Of a stretch of DNA of 64,000 bases, positions 23,929 through 32,507 are shown piece after piece. The DNA is from [Leptolyngbya] sp. JSC-1 (GTDB taxonomy: Bacteria > Cyanobacteriota > Cyanobacteriia > Elainellales > Elainellaceae), in assembly GCA_000733415.1 (NCBI GenBank), contig KL662191.1, forward strand, positions 4,619,423-4,683,422, read 5' to 3'. The notes under the pieces were generated by a model. That model was not told where the DNA came from and made no database searches. It was given only the letters and a program-made list of their open reading frames with translations. Within the stretch, counting starts at the first letter, position 1; each line of letters begins with the position of its first letter. The translations under genes and the position numbers were made by a program.

Positions 23929-25764
23929 TTAAAACATCCGATCCGCTCGATCAAGGCGAATCAGCAGCCGAATAAAAGCAATCGCTGAGATCAAAGCAGC
24001 TATAGCCGCCAGTATAGCTAACCAGATGTATTGATTCACCAATAAGATTGTGGCAGATAAGGTGAATGTCCCGATCAACAGGGTGTAGTTTGTCCCCATG
24101 TTGACCCCACTGATTCGGCGCAGAACGCGATCGGTTTCGGTGGACCGCACCCGGACTCGAATATCGCCTCGCTCCAGCTTATCTAGCGTATCTTCAATTC
24201 GACGAGGCAGTCCTAGGGCAGTGGTGCTGACCTGCGCCGCCTGCCGGCCAATTTCACCGAGCAATCCTTCCGAAATACTATTGCGTGAGCCATTGCCATT
24301 GGTCATAAGCTGCATTGCAAATGGTCTTGCAACCTCCATAAAGTTAAATTCTGGATCTAAGCCTTTGCCGACCCCTTCTAGGGTAGAGAAGGCCCGCATC
24401 ACAAAGGTGAATGTAGCCGGGAAACGAAACGGCTGATCAAAAGCAATTTCGTAGAGATCATCGCTAATCGCCGCGACGGATTGCTCCTCAAACGGCTTAT
24501 CCATAAAGTGATCGAGCATGTACTGCACTGAGCGTCGTACCGGCCCCATATCGTTGGCAGGAGCTAAAGCACCCAGATCAACCAGCGAAGCTACCACCTG
24601 CTCGGAATCCTTCTGGGCAATGCCGAAAAACAGATCCATCAGCTTTTCTCGTGTCACGGGCTGCACCCGGCCCATCATGCCAAAATCATAGAAAATCAGG
24701 GAGCCATCTGGACTGACAGCAATGTTCCCCGGATGCGGATCAGCATGAAAAAAGCCATCGTTCAAAAGCTGCTGCAAATAGGCTTGGGCACCCAGCTTCG
24801 CCAGGTTCTTCCGATCTAGTCCAGCGGCTTCCAGCGCTTCATAATGGCTGATCTTGATTCCTGGCAAATATTCCAGTGTCAGTGCCCGCGGCGAGCTGTA
24901 GCGCCAGTAGACTCGCGGCACGCGCACCCAATCTTCGTCTTTAAAGTTGCGGCGAAAGGTATCGGCGTTGCGGCCTTCATTCAGGTATTCAATCTCTTCC
25001 CAGAGGATGCGGCAACACTCCTCGTAGATGCCTATCCAATCACGGCCCCGGCCCCAACGAGGATGGTTTTGAAAATAGCGAGCAATGCCTTTGAGAATTT
25101 GCAAATCGATTGTAAACAGCTTTTTTAAGCCGGGACGCTGCACCTTCACCACGACCTCAGCACCAGAATGGAGCTGGGCACGATGGACCTGGCCTAAGCT
25201 AGCTGCCGCAATCGGAATTGGGTCAAAACTACGATAGAGTTCTGGGATGGTTCGACCAAAGTCTTGTTCAATAATTCTTTCAACCTGTTCGTAGCTAAAG
25301 GCTGGCACCTTATCTTGCAGCTTCGAGAGTTCTTCAACATACTCGATTGGGAACAAATCAGCCCGCGTCGAGAACATCTGCCCCACTTTGATAAAGGTTG
25401 GTCCCAAATCCAGTAGCGTCTCCCGGATCCAAACTGCTAGCTTGCGTCGTCGTTGTGCTTGGCTTTCTTCAGTCAGGCCGTTGGGATAGGTCCAGGCTTT
25501 GTTGTAGGCCCACTGAGCCGCCATTAGCTTCAGGACGAAGGCCCAGATGTCAATGTAGCGACGTTGGCGTGAGTAGTTCTCACGGTTCCAGCGATAGGAT
25601 TTATCGCCATAGGATCGGATTCGATACTGTGCTTGGGCGTCGTCCATGTCAGTCAATTCAAGGGTACTCATCTGAGCCGGGGCAGCAGAACCCGTCGGTA
25701 CTATGTCTGACTCAGATTCGGTCTCAGCTAGAGCAGGTATGGGGCGGTCGGAAAAAGCAGCCAC
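23929..25764 (-). CDS. ABC1/AarF/UbiB atypical kinase-like protein
   Basis: This is a 611-residue ABC1K protein. The ABC1 domain has the KxGQ motif (TFIKVGQMFSTRADLFP, about 125), the Ala-rich loop PIAAASLGQVHRAQLHSG that replaces the glycine loop, VVKVQRPG (ATP lysine), and the catalytic FFHADPHPGN and IFYDFGMMG. Two hydrophobic helices close the C-terminus (about 560-605). Cyanobacterial and plastid members support prenylquinone and tocopherol metabolism at thylakoid or plastoglobule membranes; the substrate is unknown. The start is a GTG at 25764 with a strong AAGGAG six bases upstream. The PP2C gene follows after 33 bp. Confidence 0.93.
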   Translation of the reverse strand: MAAFSDRPIPALAETESESDIVPTGSAAPAQMSTLELTDMDDAQAQYRIRSYGDKSYRWNRENYSRQRRYIDIWAFVLKLMAAQWAYNKAWTYPNGLTEESQAQRRRKLAVWIRETLLDLGPTFIKVGQMFSTRADLFPIEYVEELSKLQDKVPAFSYEQVERIIEQDFGRTIPELYRSFDPIPIAAASLGQVHRAQLHSGAEVVVKVQRPGLKKLFTIDLQILKGIARYFQNHPRWGRGRDWIGIYEECCRILWEEIEYLNEGRNADTFRRNFKDEDWVRVPRVYWRYSSPRALTLEYLPGIKISHYEALEAAGLDRKNLAKLGAQAYLQQLLNDGFFHADPHPGNIAVSPDGSLIFYDFGMMGRVQPVTREKLMDLFFGIAQKDSEQVVASLVDLGALAPANDMGPVRRSVQYMLDHFMDKPFEEQSVAAISDDLYEIAFDQPFRFPATFTFVMRAFSTLEGVGKGLDPEFNFMEVARPFAMQLMTNGNGSRNSISEGLLGEIGRQAAQVSTTALGLPRRIEDTLDKLERGDIRVRVRSTETDRVLRRISGVNMGTNYTLLIGTFTLSATILLVNQYIWLAILAAIAALISAIAFIRLLIRLDRADRMF

Positions 25765-25828
25765 GCAACTCCTTCAAACATCAGGTGAACCAAGCCAATT
25801 CGTATTTGTAACTGTTCTAAAAGTGCCC

Positions 25829-26164
25829 TTAGGAAGAAAGGCGATTGCGATAGCGCTGTAGTTCTGCCCGCAGTTGGGCCGTTTCAGCCCGCAAATCATC
25901 AATCACTGCCTGGAGGTCTTCTGGTTTCCCGGTCGTCGTAAGCCCTGTGCTGCTGGTCGGTGTACGCCCTTGCATAGCCAGCTCGGCTTCCCGATTGGCC
26001 CGCTCCATCACCTGAGTGGTAAATTGCCGTAACCGTTCGCGTTGCTCGGCGTCGAACTTACCTAATTCACCCAGGGCATTCGTAACTACGTTCTCAACTT
26101 CCTCGCCAATGGCTTCTGCGAAAGCTCGACCGACAAAAAAGGCATGAACTAGAGGGTTATTCAT
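25829..26164 (-). CDS. Conserved cyanobacterial/plastid-type small protein (DUF6825-like)
   Basis: This is a 111-residue soluble helical protein. The N-terminal part (MNNPLVHAFFVGRAFAEAIGEEVENVVTNALGELGKFDAEQRERLRQFTTQVMERAN) is conserved in cyanobacteria, and the C-terminus (EDLQAVIDDLRAETAQLRAELQRYRNRL) is a short coiled coil. I assign it to the DUF6825-like group from memory with moderate certainty. The function is unknown; the coiled coil suggests oligomerisation. It precedes the ABC1 kinase on the same strand by 64 bp. Confidence 0.7.
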   Translation of the reverse strand: MNNPLVHAFFVGRAFAEAIGEEVENVVTNALGELGKFDAEQRERLRQFTTQVMERANREAELAMQGRTPTSSTGLTTTGKPEDLQAVIDDLRAETAQLRAELQRYRNRLSS

Positions 26165-26337
26165 ATGAAAGAAATTTGAAGAATCTTATACAAGCTCAGC
26201 AAAGATTATAGCTTGCCTGTCCTTATCATGTTTGCTGGGATTGGGATAGACCCGCCCCAAAGCCGGGCAGACTTAAAACCGAATCAGCCAGTTGCTAGAT
26301 TAAACTGACAGGCGCGGCTATTTCCCTGATCGTGACA

Positions 26338-27510
26338 ATGAAACTCTTGGATCGCTTCACTCGTTGGTTAGAAACCCATTGGGTTAATCCAGCCTACAGT
26401 GGTTGGCTGCTGGGCGGGTTGGCCCTCTTCTTTTTTGCTGCCGCAACCAACACGATGGCGGGCTGGCTCTACGTGATTAGCGCGGTTATGGTTGCCATAT
26501 TGGCTTTGGCGGCCCTGTTGCCCGTACAAACCTTGCGCGGCATTCGCTGCCAGCGGGCGGCGATTCAACCTGTGAGCGTGGGGGAGGCATTGGTCCTAGA
26601 GCTAGTCGTCAAGAATCAAACCGCCCATGCCAAACCGTTGATTCAGGTGCTCGACGAATTGCCCGCACCATTGACGCCGATTCGCACCGCCATCGAACAA
26701 ATTCCACCCCAAGACAGCTACCGTTGGGGGGTGGAGTTACCGACTCAGCAGCGGGGCATCTATCGCTGGCAAACCGTACAGTTCCGGACGGCTGCTCCTC
26801 TGGGATTGTTTTGGTGCCGCCGCAGTCAAACCGTCAAGGCCAAGGCAATTGTTTACCCAACCGTGCTGCTGCTGACTCAGTGTCCGCTGATCGATGAGAT
26901 GGGACAGGACACCAATCAGCCGATCAGTAGCTACTACCAGTCCCGCTTAGCCACCGAAGGCATCACCCGCACGCTTCGACCGTATCGCTGGGGCGACTCA
27001 ACGCGGTTAATTCATTGGCGCAGCAGTGCCCGCTATGGTGAGCTGCGAGTCCGGGAGCTAGAAACCTATACCGGCGGTCAGGAATTGGTGATTGGCCTGG
27101 ATAGCGCTCTGGCATGGGATAGGGACTGGTTTGAACAGGCGGTGGTAGCAGCCGCGTCTCTTTATTTCTATGCTCTGCGGCGGCAAGTCAACGTAGGATT
27201 ATGGACGGCTGGCACCGGTTTACTCAGAAACGAACAGGTGGTGCTGGAGGCACTGGCAGCAATTCAGCCCAACGAATCCCGCACATTTGAGCGTCCCCAT
27301 TTGCCGCTTTTGTGGTTAACGCCATCTACCGCAGGTCTGTCGAGTTTACCCGCAGGCAGCCGCTGGCTTTGCTGGCAAGAACCCTCTAGCCTCAGCCCTA
27401 GCGTTTCTTTTCCAGGCAAACTGATTCAACCCCAACAGCCCCTCCAGCCCCAGTTGCAAACCCCACTCACCTGCACCCCTAGGGACAATAATTCAAACCT
27501 CAACACTTAA
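26338..27510 (+). CDS. DUF58 domain-containing membrane protein
   Basis: This 390-residue protein has two N-terminal transmembrane helices (GWLLGGLALFFFAAATNTMAG and LYVISAVMVAILALAALLPV), a beta-rich segment, and the DUF58 signature with the invariant IHWRSSARYGELRVRELE (near residue 225), followed by a von Willebrand factor A-like region (LVIGLDSALAWDRDWFEQAVVAAASL). DUF58 proteins often pair with MoxR ATPases and transglutaminase-like proteins; none of these is adjacent. I choose the ATG at 26338 over the GTG two codons upstream. Its last codons and stop fall inside a 14-bp tandem repeat. Confidence 0.85.
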   Translation: MKLLDRFTRWLETHWVNPAYSGWLLGGLALFFFAAATNTMAGWLYVISAVMVAILALAALLPVQTLRGIRCQRAAIQPVSVGEALVLELVVKNQTAHAKPLIQVLDELPAPLTPIRTAIEQIPPQDSYRWGVELPTQQRGIYRWQTVQFRTAAPLGLFWCRRSQTVKAKAIVYPTVLLLTQCPLIDEMGQDTNQPISSYYQSRLATEGITRTLRPYRWGDSTRLIHWRSSARYGELRVRELETYTGGQELVIGLDSALAWDRDWFEQAVVAAASLYFYALRRQVNVGLWTAGTGLLRNEQVVLEALAAIQPNESRTFERPHLPLLWLTPSTAGLSSLPAGSRWLCWQEPSSLSPSVSFPGKLIQPQQPLQPQLQTPLTCTPRDNNSNLNT

Positions 27511-27543
27511 AACTCAACACTTAAAACTCAACATTTAAAACTC
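27499..27543. repeat. Three tandem 14-bp units CTCAACA/TTTAAAA type
   Basis: CTCAACACTTAAAA occurs twice and CTCAACATTTAAAA once in direct tandem. It is made of two heptamers and is the near reverse complement of the repeat at 39245-39293. The DUF58 stop codon lies inside the first unit. Confidence 0.85.
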
Positions 27544-27572
27544 TTTGACCCCCTCCCCCTCCAGAAACAACC

Positions 27573-28007
27573 ATGAGCGAAGAGATGCCGCCAGAATTTT
27601 GGCAAGGAATCGAGGAATTTAATCAGCAGCAATTCTATGCCTGCCACGATACTTTAGAGGCCATTTGGATGGAAGCCGTAGAGCCTCAAAAAACCTTTTA
27701 TCAAGGCATCCTGCAAATTGCAGTAGCGCTCTATCATCTAGGTAATCAGAATTTTCGAGGTGCAATCATTTTGCTAGGGGAGGGGATGAATCGCTTGCGA
27801 CATTACCAGCCCAGCTTTGCCGGAATCGACGTGGTCCAATTGCTAGAGCAAAGCCGAGCGCTCCAAGCTAACTTACAAACCAGCCTGCAAGCTCAGGAAC
27901 AACGGTCGTCCGGTTCCCATCAAAACTTACAGGGAGATCTCCCTAGTCAGACTAGTCAGCCAATTCCGAATCTGCCGCAAATTCAACGAGTTGTTTCAGA
28001 AAGCTAG
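27573..28007 (+). CDS. DUF309 domain-containing protein
   Basis: This is a 144-residue all-helical DUF309 protein. The family signature is clear: FWQGIEEFNQQQFYACHDTLEAIWMEA (HxxLE with acidic partner) and FYQGILQIAVALYHLGNQNFRGAIILLGEGMNRL. The C-terminal 40 residues are a Gln/Ser-rich tail. Cyanobacteria and plastids carry such proteins; the role is unknown, and the conserved His and Glu residues could bind a metal. Confidence 0.85.
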   Translation: MSEEMPPEFWQGIEEFNQQQFYACHDTLEAIWMEAVEPQKTFYQGILQIAVALYHLGNQNFRGAIILLGEGMNRLRHYQPSFAGIDVVQLLEQSRALQANLQTSLQAQEQRSSGSHQNLQGDLPSQTSQPIPNLPQIQRVVSES

Positions 28008-28209
28008 ACTCGTAAGAAATTGCACACAGAAGCGCCACATAGACACCTTTACCTGCTCTATGTCAGGATAGAGGCTTAAAATTAATCGATCTGCGATCTG
28101 AAACAAGGTTCAAGACTAAGTTCAATAAACAAAGTTCAATTGCCTGACTGGTAACGTTCCACCTCCTTCCCTCTGGTTAGCCCATTACTAGGCCACTACT
28201 GACACAGCT

Positions 28210-28722
28210 ATGGTGTTATCTCGATTTCTCTCCTTACCCCATCTTCGCCGGATTGGTGCAGTCGGCTCTGTTTCGGCCCTGGTTGGTCTGGTTGCCAGCT
28301 CCACCGCACCCCCCTCAGCCATAGCGCAAGTCACCACACCCGGTCAGGCATTGACGTTGCGGGCCGATGTGCAGGAGGCCAATGCGATTACCGGCGTGAT
28401 TACCGCTCGCGGCAATGTGCAAATTAACTACCCAGCCCGCCAGATCCAGGCCACCTCGGTACAGGCGCAGTACTACAGTCGGGAAAAGCGGATTGTACTG
28501 CAAGGCGATGTTTACGTTCTGCAAGCTGGCAACAGCCTCCGCGGTGAAACCGTTACCTACTTGATCGACGAGGGCCGCTTTGTTGCCCTGCCTGATAGCG
28601 GCCAGCAGGTTGAATCGATTTACTTAGTGCAAGATGCGCCTCCAGCTCAAGGTGTTTCTCCTCCTGGCGAACCGCCGTTTAATCCCAAACCCGAGTTCAA
28701 ACCACCGATCAGCCCTCCATAG
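28210..28722 (+). CDS. lptA: LptA/OstA-like lipopolysaccharide transport protein
   Basis: This is a 170-residue periplasmic protein with a signal peptide (about 13-40, ending AIAQ) and an OstA-like jelly-roll segment: LTLRADVQEANAITGVITARGNVQINYPARQIQATSVQAQYYSREKRIVLQGDVYVLQ, the typical strand pattern of LptA. The C-terminus is Pro-rich. LptA forms the periplasmic bridge that carries lipopolysaccharide to the outer membrane. The next genes are lptB and lptF/G, making an lpt cluster on the plus strand. Confidence 0.85.
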   Translation: MVLSRFLSLPHLRRIGAVGSVSALVGLVASSTAPPSAIAQVTTPGQALTLRADVQEANAITGVITARGNVQINYPARQIQATSVQAQYYSREKRIVLQGDVYVLQAGNSLRGETVTYLIDEGRFVALPDSGQQVESIYLVQDAPPAQGVSPPGEPPFNPKPEFKPPISPP

Positions 28723-28839
28723 CGTCGATTAAGCTCAACCAAGCTCAACCAAAAGTCCAATTGACGCAAAAGAGGGGTAACTGCCTTTGATACAATCGAA
28801 ACCAATTCCTGCCTGCACCCGTGCTTTGGGAGTGAGTCC

Positions 28840-29568
28840 TTGAAGATTGTGCTGGAAAATATTCATAAGTCCTACGGTAAGCGTGTCGTGGTCAATCGGG
28901 TCCACCTCTCGATTGCCACAGGCGAAATCGTGGGCTTATTGGGACCCAATGGGGCAGGCAAAACCACCACGTTTTATATTGCAACTGGCCTGGAAAAACC
29001 CGACCAAGGGCGAGTCTGGCTGGATGACCGAGACATTACCGCGCTGCCAATGCATGAGCGTGCCCGGATGGGAATTGGCTACTTGGCTCAGGAACCCAGC
29101 GTGTTTCGCAACCTCAGCGTTCAGGACAATATTCTGCTGGTCTTGCAGCAAACCCACGTACCGTCCGAACTGCGCTACGAGCGCCTTCAGTTTTTGCTAA
29201 AGGAATTCCGGTTGGAAAAAGTGGCTCGCACCTTGGGCGTGCGGGTTTCGGGGGGAGAGCGCCGCCGCACAGAAATTGCCCGTGCTCTGGCCGCTGGCAT
29301 TAACGGACCGGAATTCCTGTTTCTCGACGAACCCTTTGCCGGAATTGACCCAATTGCTGTAGCCGAAATCCAGCAGATCATTGCCCGCCTGCGGGAACGC
29401 CAAATGGGAATCTTGATCACCGATCACAACGTGCGCGAGACCCTGGCAATTATCGACCGAGCCTATATCATGCGGGATGGACAAATTTTGGCATCGGGCA
29501 GTGCCGAAGAACTCTACGCCAATCCGCTCGTGCGGCAATATTACCTGGGTGACAGCTTTCAAGTTTAG
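28840..29568 (+). CDS. lptB: LPS export ABC transporter ATP-binding protein LptB
   Basis: This is a 242-residue ABC ATPase that powers lipopolysaccharide extraction from the inner membrane. Walker A is GPNGAGKTT (about 35-43), the Q-loop region is YLAQEPSVFRNLSVQDN (an LptB hallmark), the signature is SGGERRRTEIARAL, Walker B is FLFLDEPFAGIDP, and the switch His is in TDHNVRETL. The start is a TTG at 28840 (MKIVLENIHKSYG); GGGAG lies about 7 bases upstream and no in-frame ATG exists nearby. LptA is upstream and LptF/G 120 bp downstream. Confidence 0.95.
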   Translation: MKIVLENIHKSYGKRVVVNRVHLSIATGEIVGLLGPNGAGKTTTFYIATGLEKPDQGRVWLDDRDITALPMHERARMGIGYLAQEPSVFRNLSVQDNILLVLQQTHVPSELRYERLQFLLKEFRLEKVARTLGVRVSGGERRRTEIARALAAGINGPEFLFLDEPFAGIDPIAVAEIQQIIARLRERQMGILITDHNVRETLAIIDRAYIMRDGQILASGSAEELYANPLVRQYYLGDSFQV

Positions 29569-29691
29569 AGGGGATTGGTTAAGGTTCAAGCCAAAGTTTA
29601 CGTTTCAGCTGGGTGTTTTTGTTGGTAGGTGCTGTCTGTAAATTTTGTTTGGTTCGCTTTTAGTTCGTTCGCTCCTAATTTTGCTGCTTTT

Positions 29692-30873
29692 ATGACGTCC
29701 GGCTTTCCGAAAACGCCTCGCCTTTCCTTTCCTCGCTGGCAGGGATTCCCCAATCTGCCGGTAATGGATCGCTACATTGCCACCGAACTAATCCCGCCGT
29801 TTCTGTTTGGTGTCGGGGCATTTTCTTCCCTGGGCGTCTCAATTGATGCGCTGTTCGAGCTGATTCGGCGGGTAACAGAGTCGGGTTTGCCGATTTCGGT
29901 TGCCGTGCAGGTGCTGCTGCTGAAATTTCCCCAGTTCATCGCCTACGCCTTTCCGATGTCGATTCTGTTGGCTAACTTGATGACCTACAGCCGTCTATCA
30001 AGCGATAGTGAGTTGACTGCGCTCAAAGCCTGCGGCGTCAGCGTTTACCGTATGATTTTGCCGGCTCTGCTCGTGTGTTTACTGGTAACGGGGTTGACCT
30101 TCGCGTTCAACGAGCTAATCGTGCCGTCGGCTAACTACCAGGCCACCCTGACGCTTGCCAGAGCACTCAACGACGAAGATCCATCCTTCCAGGAGCGCAA
30201 TATTCTCTATCAGGAATTTAGGCAGGAAGAAGTGGATGGCGAAAAAGAAGATACGCTTTCCCGTTTGTTCTACGCCAAAGAATTTGATGGTGAACGAATG
30301 CGTGGCCTGACAATTCTTGACTTTTCTCAGGAAGGCTTAAACCAAATTGTCAGCGCCAAGTCTGCCACCTGGAACGGCAGCGAAAAAGCTTGGGACTTCC
30401 GCAATGGCACGATTTATGTCGTTTCACCCGATGGCTCCTTCCGCAATATTGTCAAATTTGAGGAGCAGCAGCTAAAACTACCCCGTGGCCCACTCGATCT
30501 GGCGTCCCAACCCCGCGACTACGACGAAATGAATATTGCTCAGTCGCTAGAGTATCTGGAGCTATTGCAGCAAAGCGGCAGTGAGGACAAAATCCAAAAG
30601 TTGAAGGTGAGAATTCAGCAGCGCTATGCCTTGCCCTTTGTCTGCGTTGCGTTTGGCCTCGTCGGGGCCGCCCTCGGATCGCGGCTGGATCGGGGTGGAC
30701 GCTCAACCAGCTTTGCCATCAGCTTGGTGATTATTTTCACCTATTATCTCTTGACCGTAATTTTCGGCTCTATCGCTCAGCTTGGGATGATTACTCCCTT
30801 CTTGGGAGCCTGGTTACCCAATATCTTCGGCCTCACTGCCGCCTTTCTCTTACTAGCCCGCTCTTCTCGCTGA
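29692..30873 (+). CDS. LptF/LptG-family LPS transport permease
   Basis: This is a YjgP/YjgQ-family membrane protein of about 393 residues. It has an N-terminal trio of helices (TELIPPFLFGVGAFSSLGV..., QFIAYAFPMSILLANLMTYS, MILPALLVCLLVTGLTFAF), a periplasmic beta-jellyroll (about 165-285) and three C-terminal helices (YALPFVCVAFGLVGAALG, FAISLVIIFTYYLLTVIFG, FLGAWLPNIFGLTAAFLLL). The classical NxLM/DSEL region (SRLSSDSELTALKACGVS) contacts LptB. Many cyanobacteria have one such protein, probably acting as a homodimer where Proteobacteria use LptF plus LptG; I therefore leave the symbol open. Starts are possible at ATG 29692 or ATG 29764 (MDRYIATELIPP). Confidence 0.92.
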   Translation: MTSGFPKTPRLSFPRWQGFPNLPVMDRYIATELIPPFLFGVGAFSSLGVSIDALFELIRRVTESGLPISVAVQVLLLKFPQFIAYAFPMSILLANLMTYSRLSSDSELTALKACGVSVYRMILPALLVCLLVTGLTFAFNELIVPSANYQATLTLARALNDEDPSFQERNILYQEFRQEEVDGEKEDTLSRLFYAKEFDGERMRGLTILDFSQEGLNQIVSAKSATWNGSEKAWDFRNGTIYVVSPDGSFRNIVKFEEQQLKLPRGPLDLASQPRDYDEMNIAQSLEYLELLQQSGSEDKIQKLKVRIQQRYALPFVCVAFGLVGAALGSRLDRGGRSTSFAISLVIIFTYYLLTVIFGSIAQLGMITPFLGAWLPNIFGLTAAFLLLARSSR

Positions 30874-31011
30874 GCTGAGAGTACTTTGGAGTTGAGTCCA
30901 TCGCGTGAGTGAACCGAGATTCAAGATTCCGCAAAGACCTCACACCCCCTGCTAGCTCGCTGTTGCTGCTGTCTACAATAGAGGGAGTCAGCGTTAGAGG
31001 CAGGTGGAGCA

Positions 31012-32187
31012 ATGCCAACCCAACGATCATCGGCTACAATTCGTGCTCTGAAGGCGAAATTGCAAGTGCTTAGCAAACCCAGTGTCTGGGCAGCGGCGAT
31101 GGTTCTAGGGCTACCGCTACTGTTTTTGGCGGACTACTGGCAACATCCAGAAAAATTCAGCCTCGCCACCTCCGGCGCTAATTCAAATACAGCCGGTGAT
31201 ATAGCTACCGATCCGGCCACCGAAACCGATGCGCTTCCAACCATCAGTGATGCCAGCACAATTCTAGACTTGCCGGATGCAACCGACCTTTCAGGCCTTT
31301 CAGGAGCCAATGCCTTGCCCTCTGACGCATCCTCCCTGAAGGTGGATCTGCTGACTCGGCTACTATCCAGCCCATCCTCGAGTTCAGCCTCCAAGCCATC
31401 TGTTGTTCCCAAATCCAGGTCGAATTCGCAGCCACGCGCTAGCCGCAATCCCTTTACTGCAGGTTCCAGTCAACCTGCCACTGCCGAGTTAGATAATCTC
31501 TTTAGCGCCGATACGACTACACCTACCAATTCAGCATTTCCTTCACAACTGGGCACCAACTCAGCTGCTAACGACACCAGCTCAGCTGCAAATTCAACTG
31601 CCGAGAATCCACTCCAGGTTGCGATTCAGCGCATCTTAGGTCAACCTTCAGCGAGCGAGCAAGCAGCCCCAGCTAATACTCAAGCGGATGTTCAGGCTAG
31701 TTCCGAGACCGAGGCAACCGCACAGACCGGTTCCAATTCAGCAACACCCACTCCTACTGGTGGCCAAGGCTATGGGCAAGGCCATGGGCAACCCAGTTTC
31801 TCCCAGCCCTCCTTCTCCCAACCATCAGGTTTTCAACCCTTCTACGTACCGCAGACCTCGCCTGCACCAGGCACTACTGGCTACACCCTACCGCCTGCCT
31901 TTAGAACTCCCACCAATACACCGGGCTTTTACCCCAACGCAACTTCACCCAACTTCACCACACCGCAAATTGCCCCTACCGTACGAACTCAACCCATCCC
32001 CGGCAGCTACAGCGGCAGCTATGGCACCACTCCCGGCTATGGTACGACCGCACCCAGCCTGTCCCCTAACTTTTCAGCGCCCAGTTCTTCGAACGCTCAG
32101 TCGCAGCAGGCTCCCTTTTCGGTTCCGCGCACACCGCCAGGGCAGTATATTGGCGGCGGCGAAATCAATACCTTCTCGAATCCATAA
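31012..32187 (+). CDS. Single-pass membrane protein with long Ser/Pro/Gln-rich tail
   Basis: This 391-residue protein is unknown to me. A basic N-terminus and one transmembrane helix (VWAAAMVLGLPLLFLADYW, about 25-43) are followed by some 345 residues of low-complexity, disordered sequence rich in Ser, Thr, Pro, Asn and Gln. Small repeats are seen: GYGQGHGQPSFSQPSFSQPSGFQP and a run of YSGSYGTTPGYGTT. There is no enzymatic motif. The tail probably lies in the periplasm and may be an envelope tether or scaffold. A ribosome site AGGTGG precedes the ATG at 31012. Confidence 0.65.
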   Translation: MPTQRSSATIRALKAKLQVLSKPSVWAAAMVLGLPLLFLADYWQHPEKFSLATSGANSNTAGDIATDPATETDALPTISDASTILDLPDATDLSGLSGANALPSDASSLKVDLLTRLLSSPSSSSASKPSVVPKSRSNSQPRASRNPFTAGSSQPATAELDNLFSADTTTPTNSAFPSQLGTNSAANDTSSAANSTAENPLQVAIQRILGQPSASEQAAPANTQADVQASSETEATAQTGSNSATPTPTGGQGYGQGHGQPSFSQPSFSQPSGFQPFYVPQTSPAPGTTGYTLPPAFRTPTNTPGFYPNATSPNFTTPQIAPTVRTQPIPGSYSGSYGTTPGYGTTAPSLSPNFSAPSSSNAQSQQAPFSVPRTPPGQYIGGGEINTFSNP

Positions 32188-32239
32188 AGCCTAGACCCCG
32201 CTCCCCTGGGTAAGCTACCGTGTACACACAAGTCTCTCA

Positions 32240-32332
32240 GCCCCCTGAATCCCCCAATTTGGGGGATTTTGAATAGTTTGGTTGCCCCAGAATCTAGCCC
32301 TAACGGGCATTCAAGAAAGGGGGCCAGGGGGC
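32240..32332. repeat. Foldback element (MITE-like)
   Basis: GCCCCCTG (32240-32247) and CAGGGGGC (32325-32332) form outer inverted arms, and a nearly perfect inner palindrome of 21 bp (AATCCCCCAA, T, TTGGGGGATT) lies at 32248-32268. The sequence resembles the internal part of the MITE at 46227-46339 (stretches of CCCCCAATT and AGGGGGC). It lies between two convergent genes. Confidence 0.65.
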
Positions 32333-32366
32333 GATTCGACAAGTGCCGACCTAGCTTTGATCACTG

Positions 32367-32405
32367 GTGTGTTACCCATGTGTGTTATCCATGTGTGTTA
32401 CCCAG
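32367..32405. repeat. Three tandem 13-bp units GTGTGTTACCCAT
   Basis: Three consecutive 13-bp units (GTGTGTTACCCAT, GTGTGTTATCCAT, GTGTGTTACCCAG) lie between the foldback element and icd. Confidence 0.85.
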
Positions 32406-32507
32406 TAGTCTGGGTGAGGGGAGGTGCCGGAAGCGGAGGGGGATCAGCCGTTTATGTTTGTCATCGGCTCAGGTTGTAAGAGCTGACCAATCACTCAGAC
32501 AACCTGC

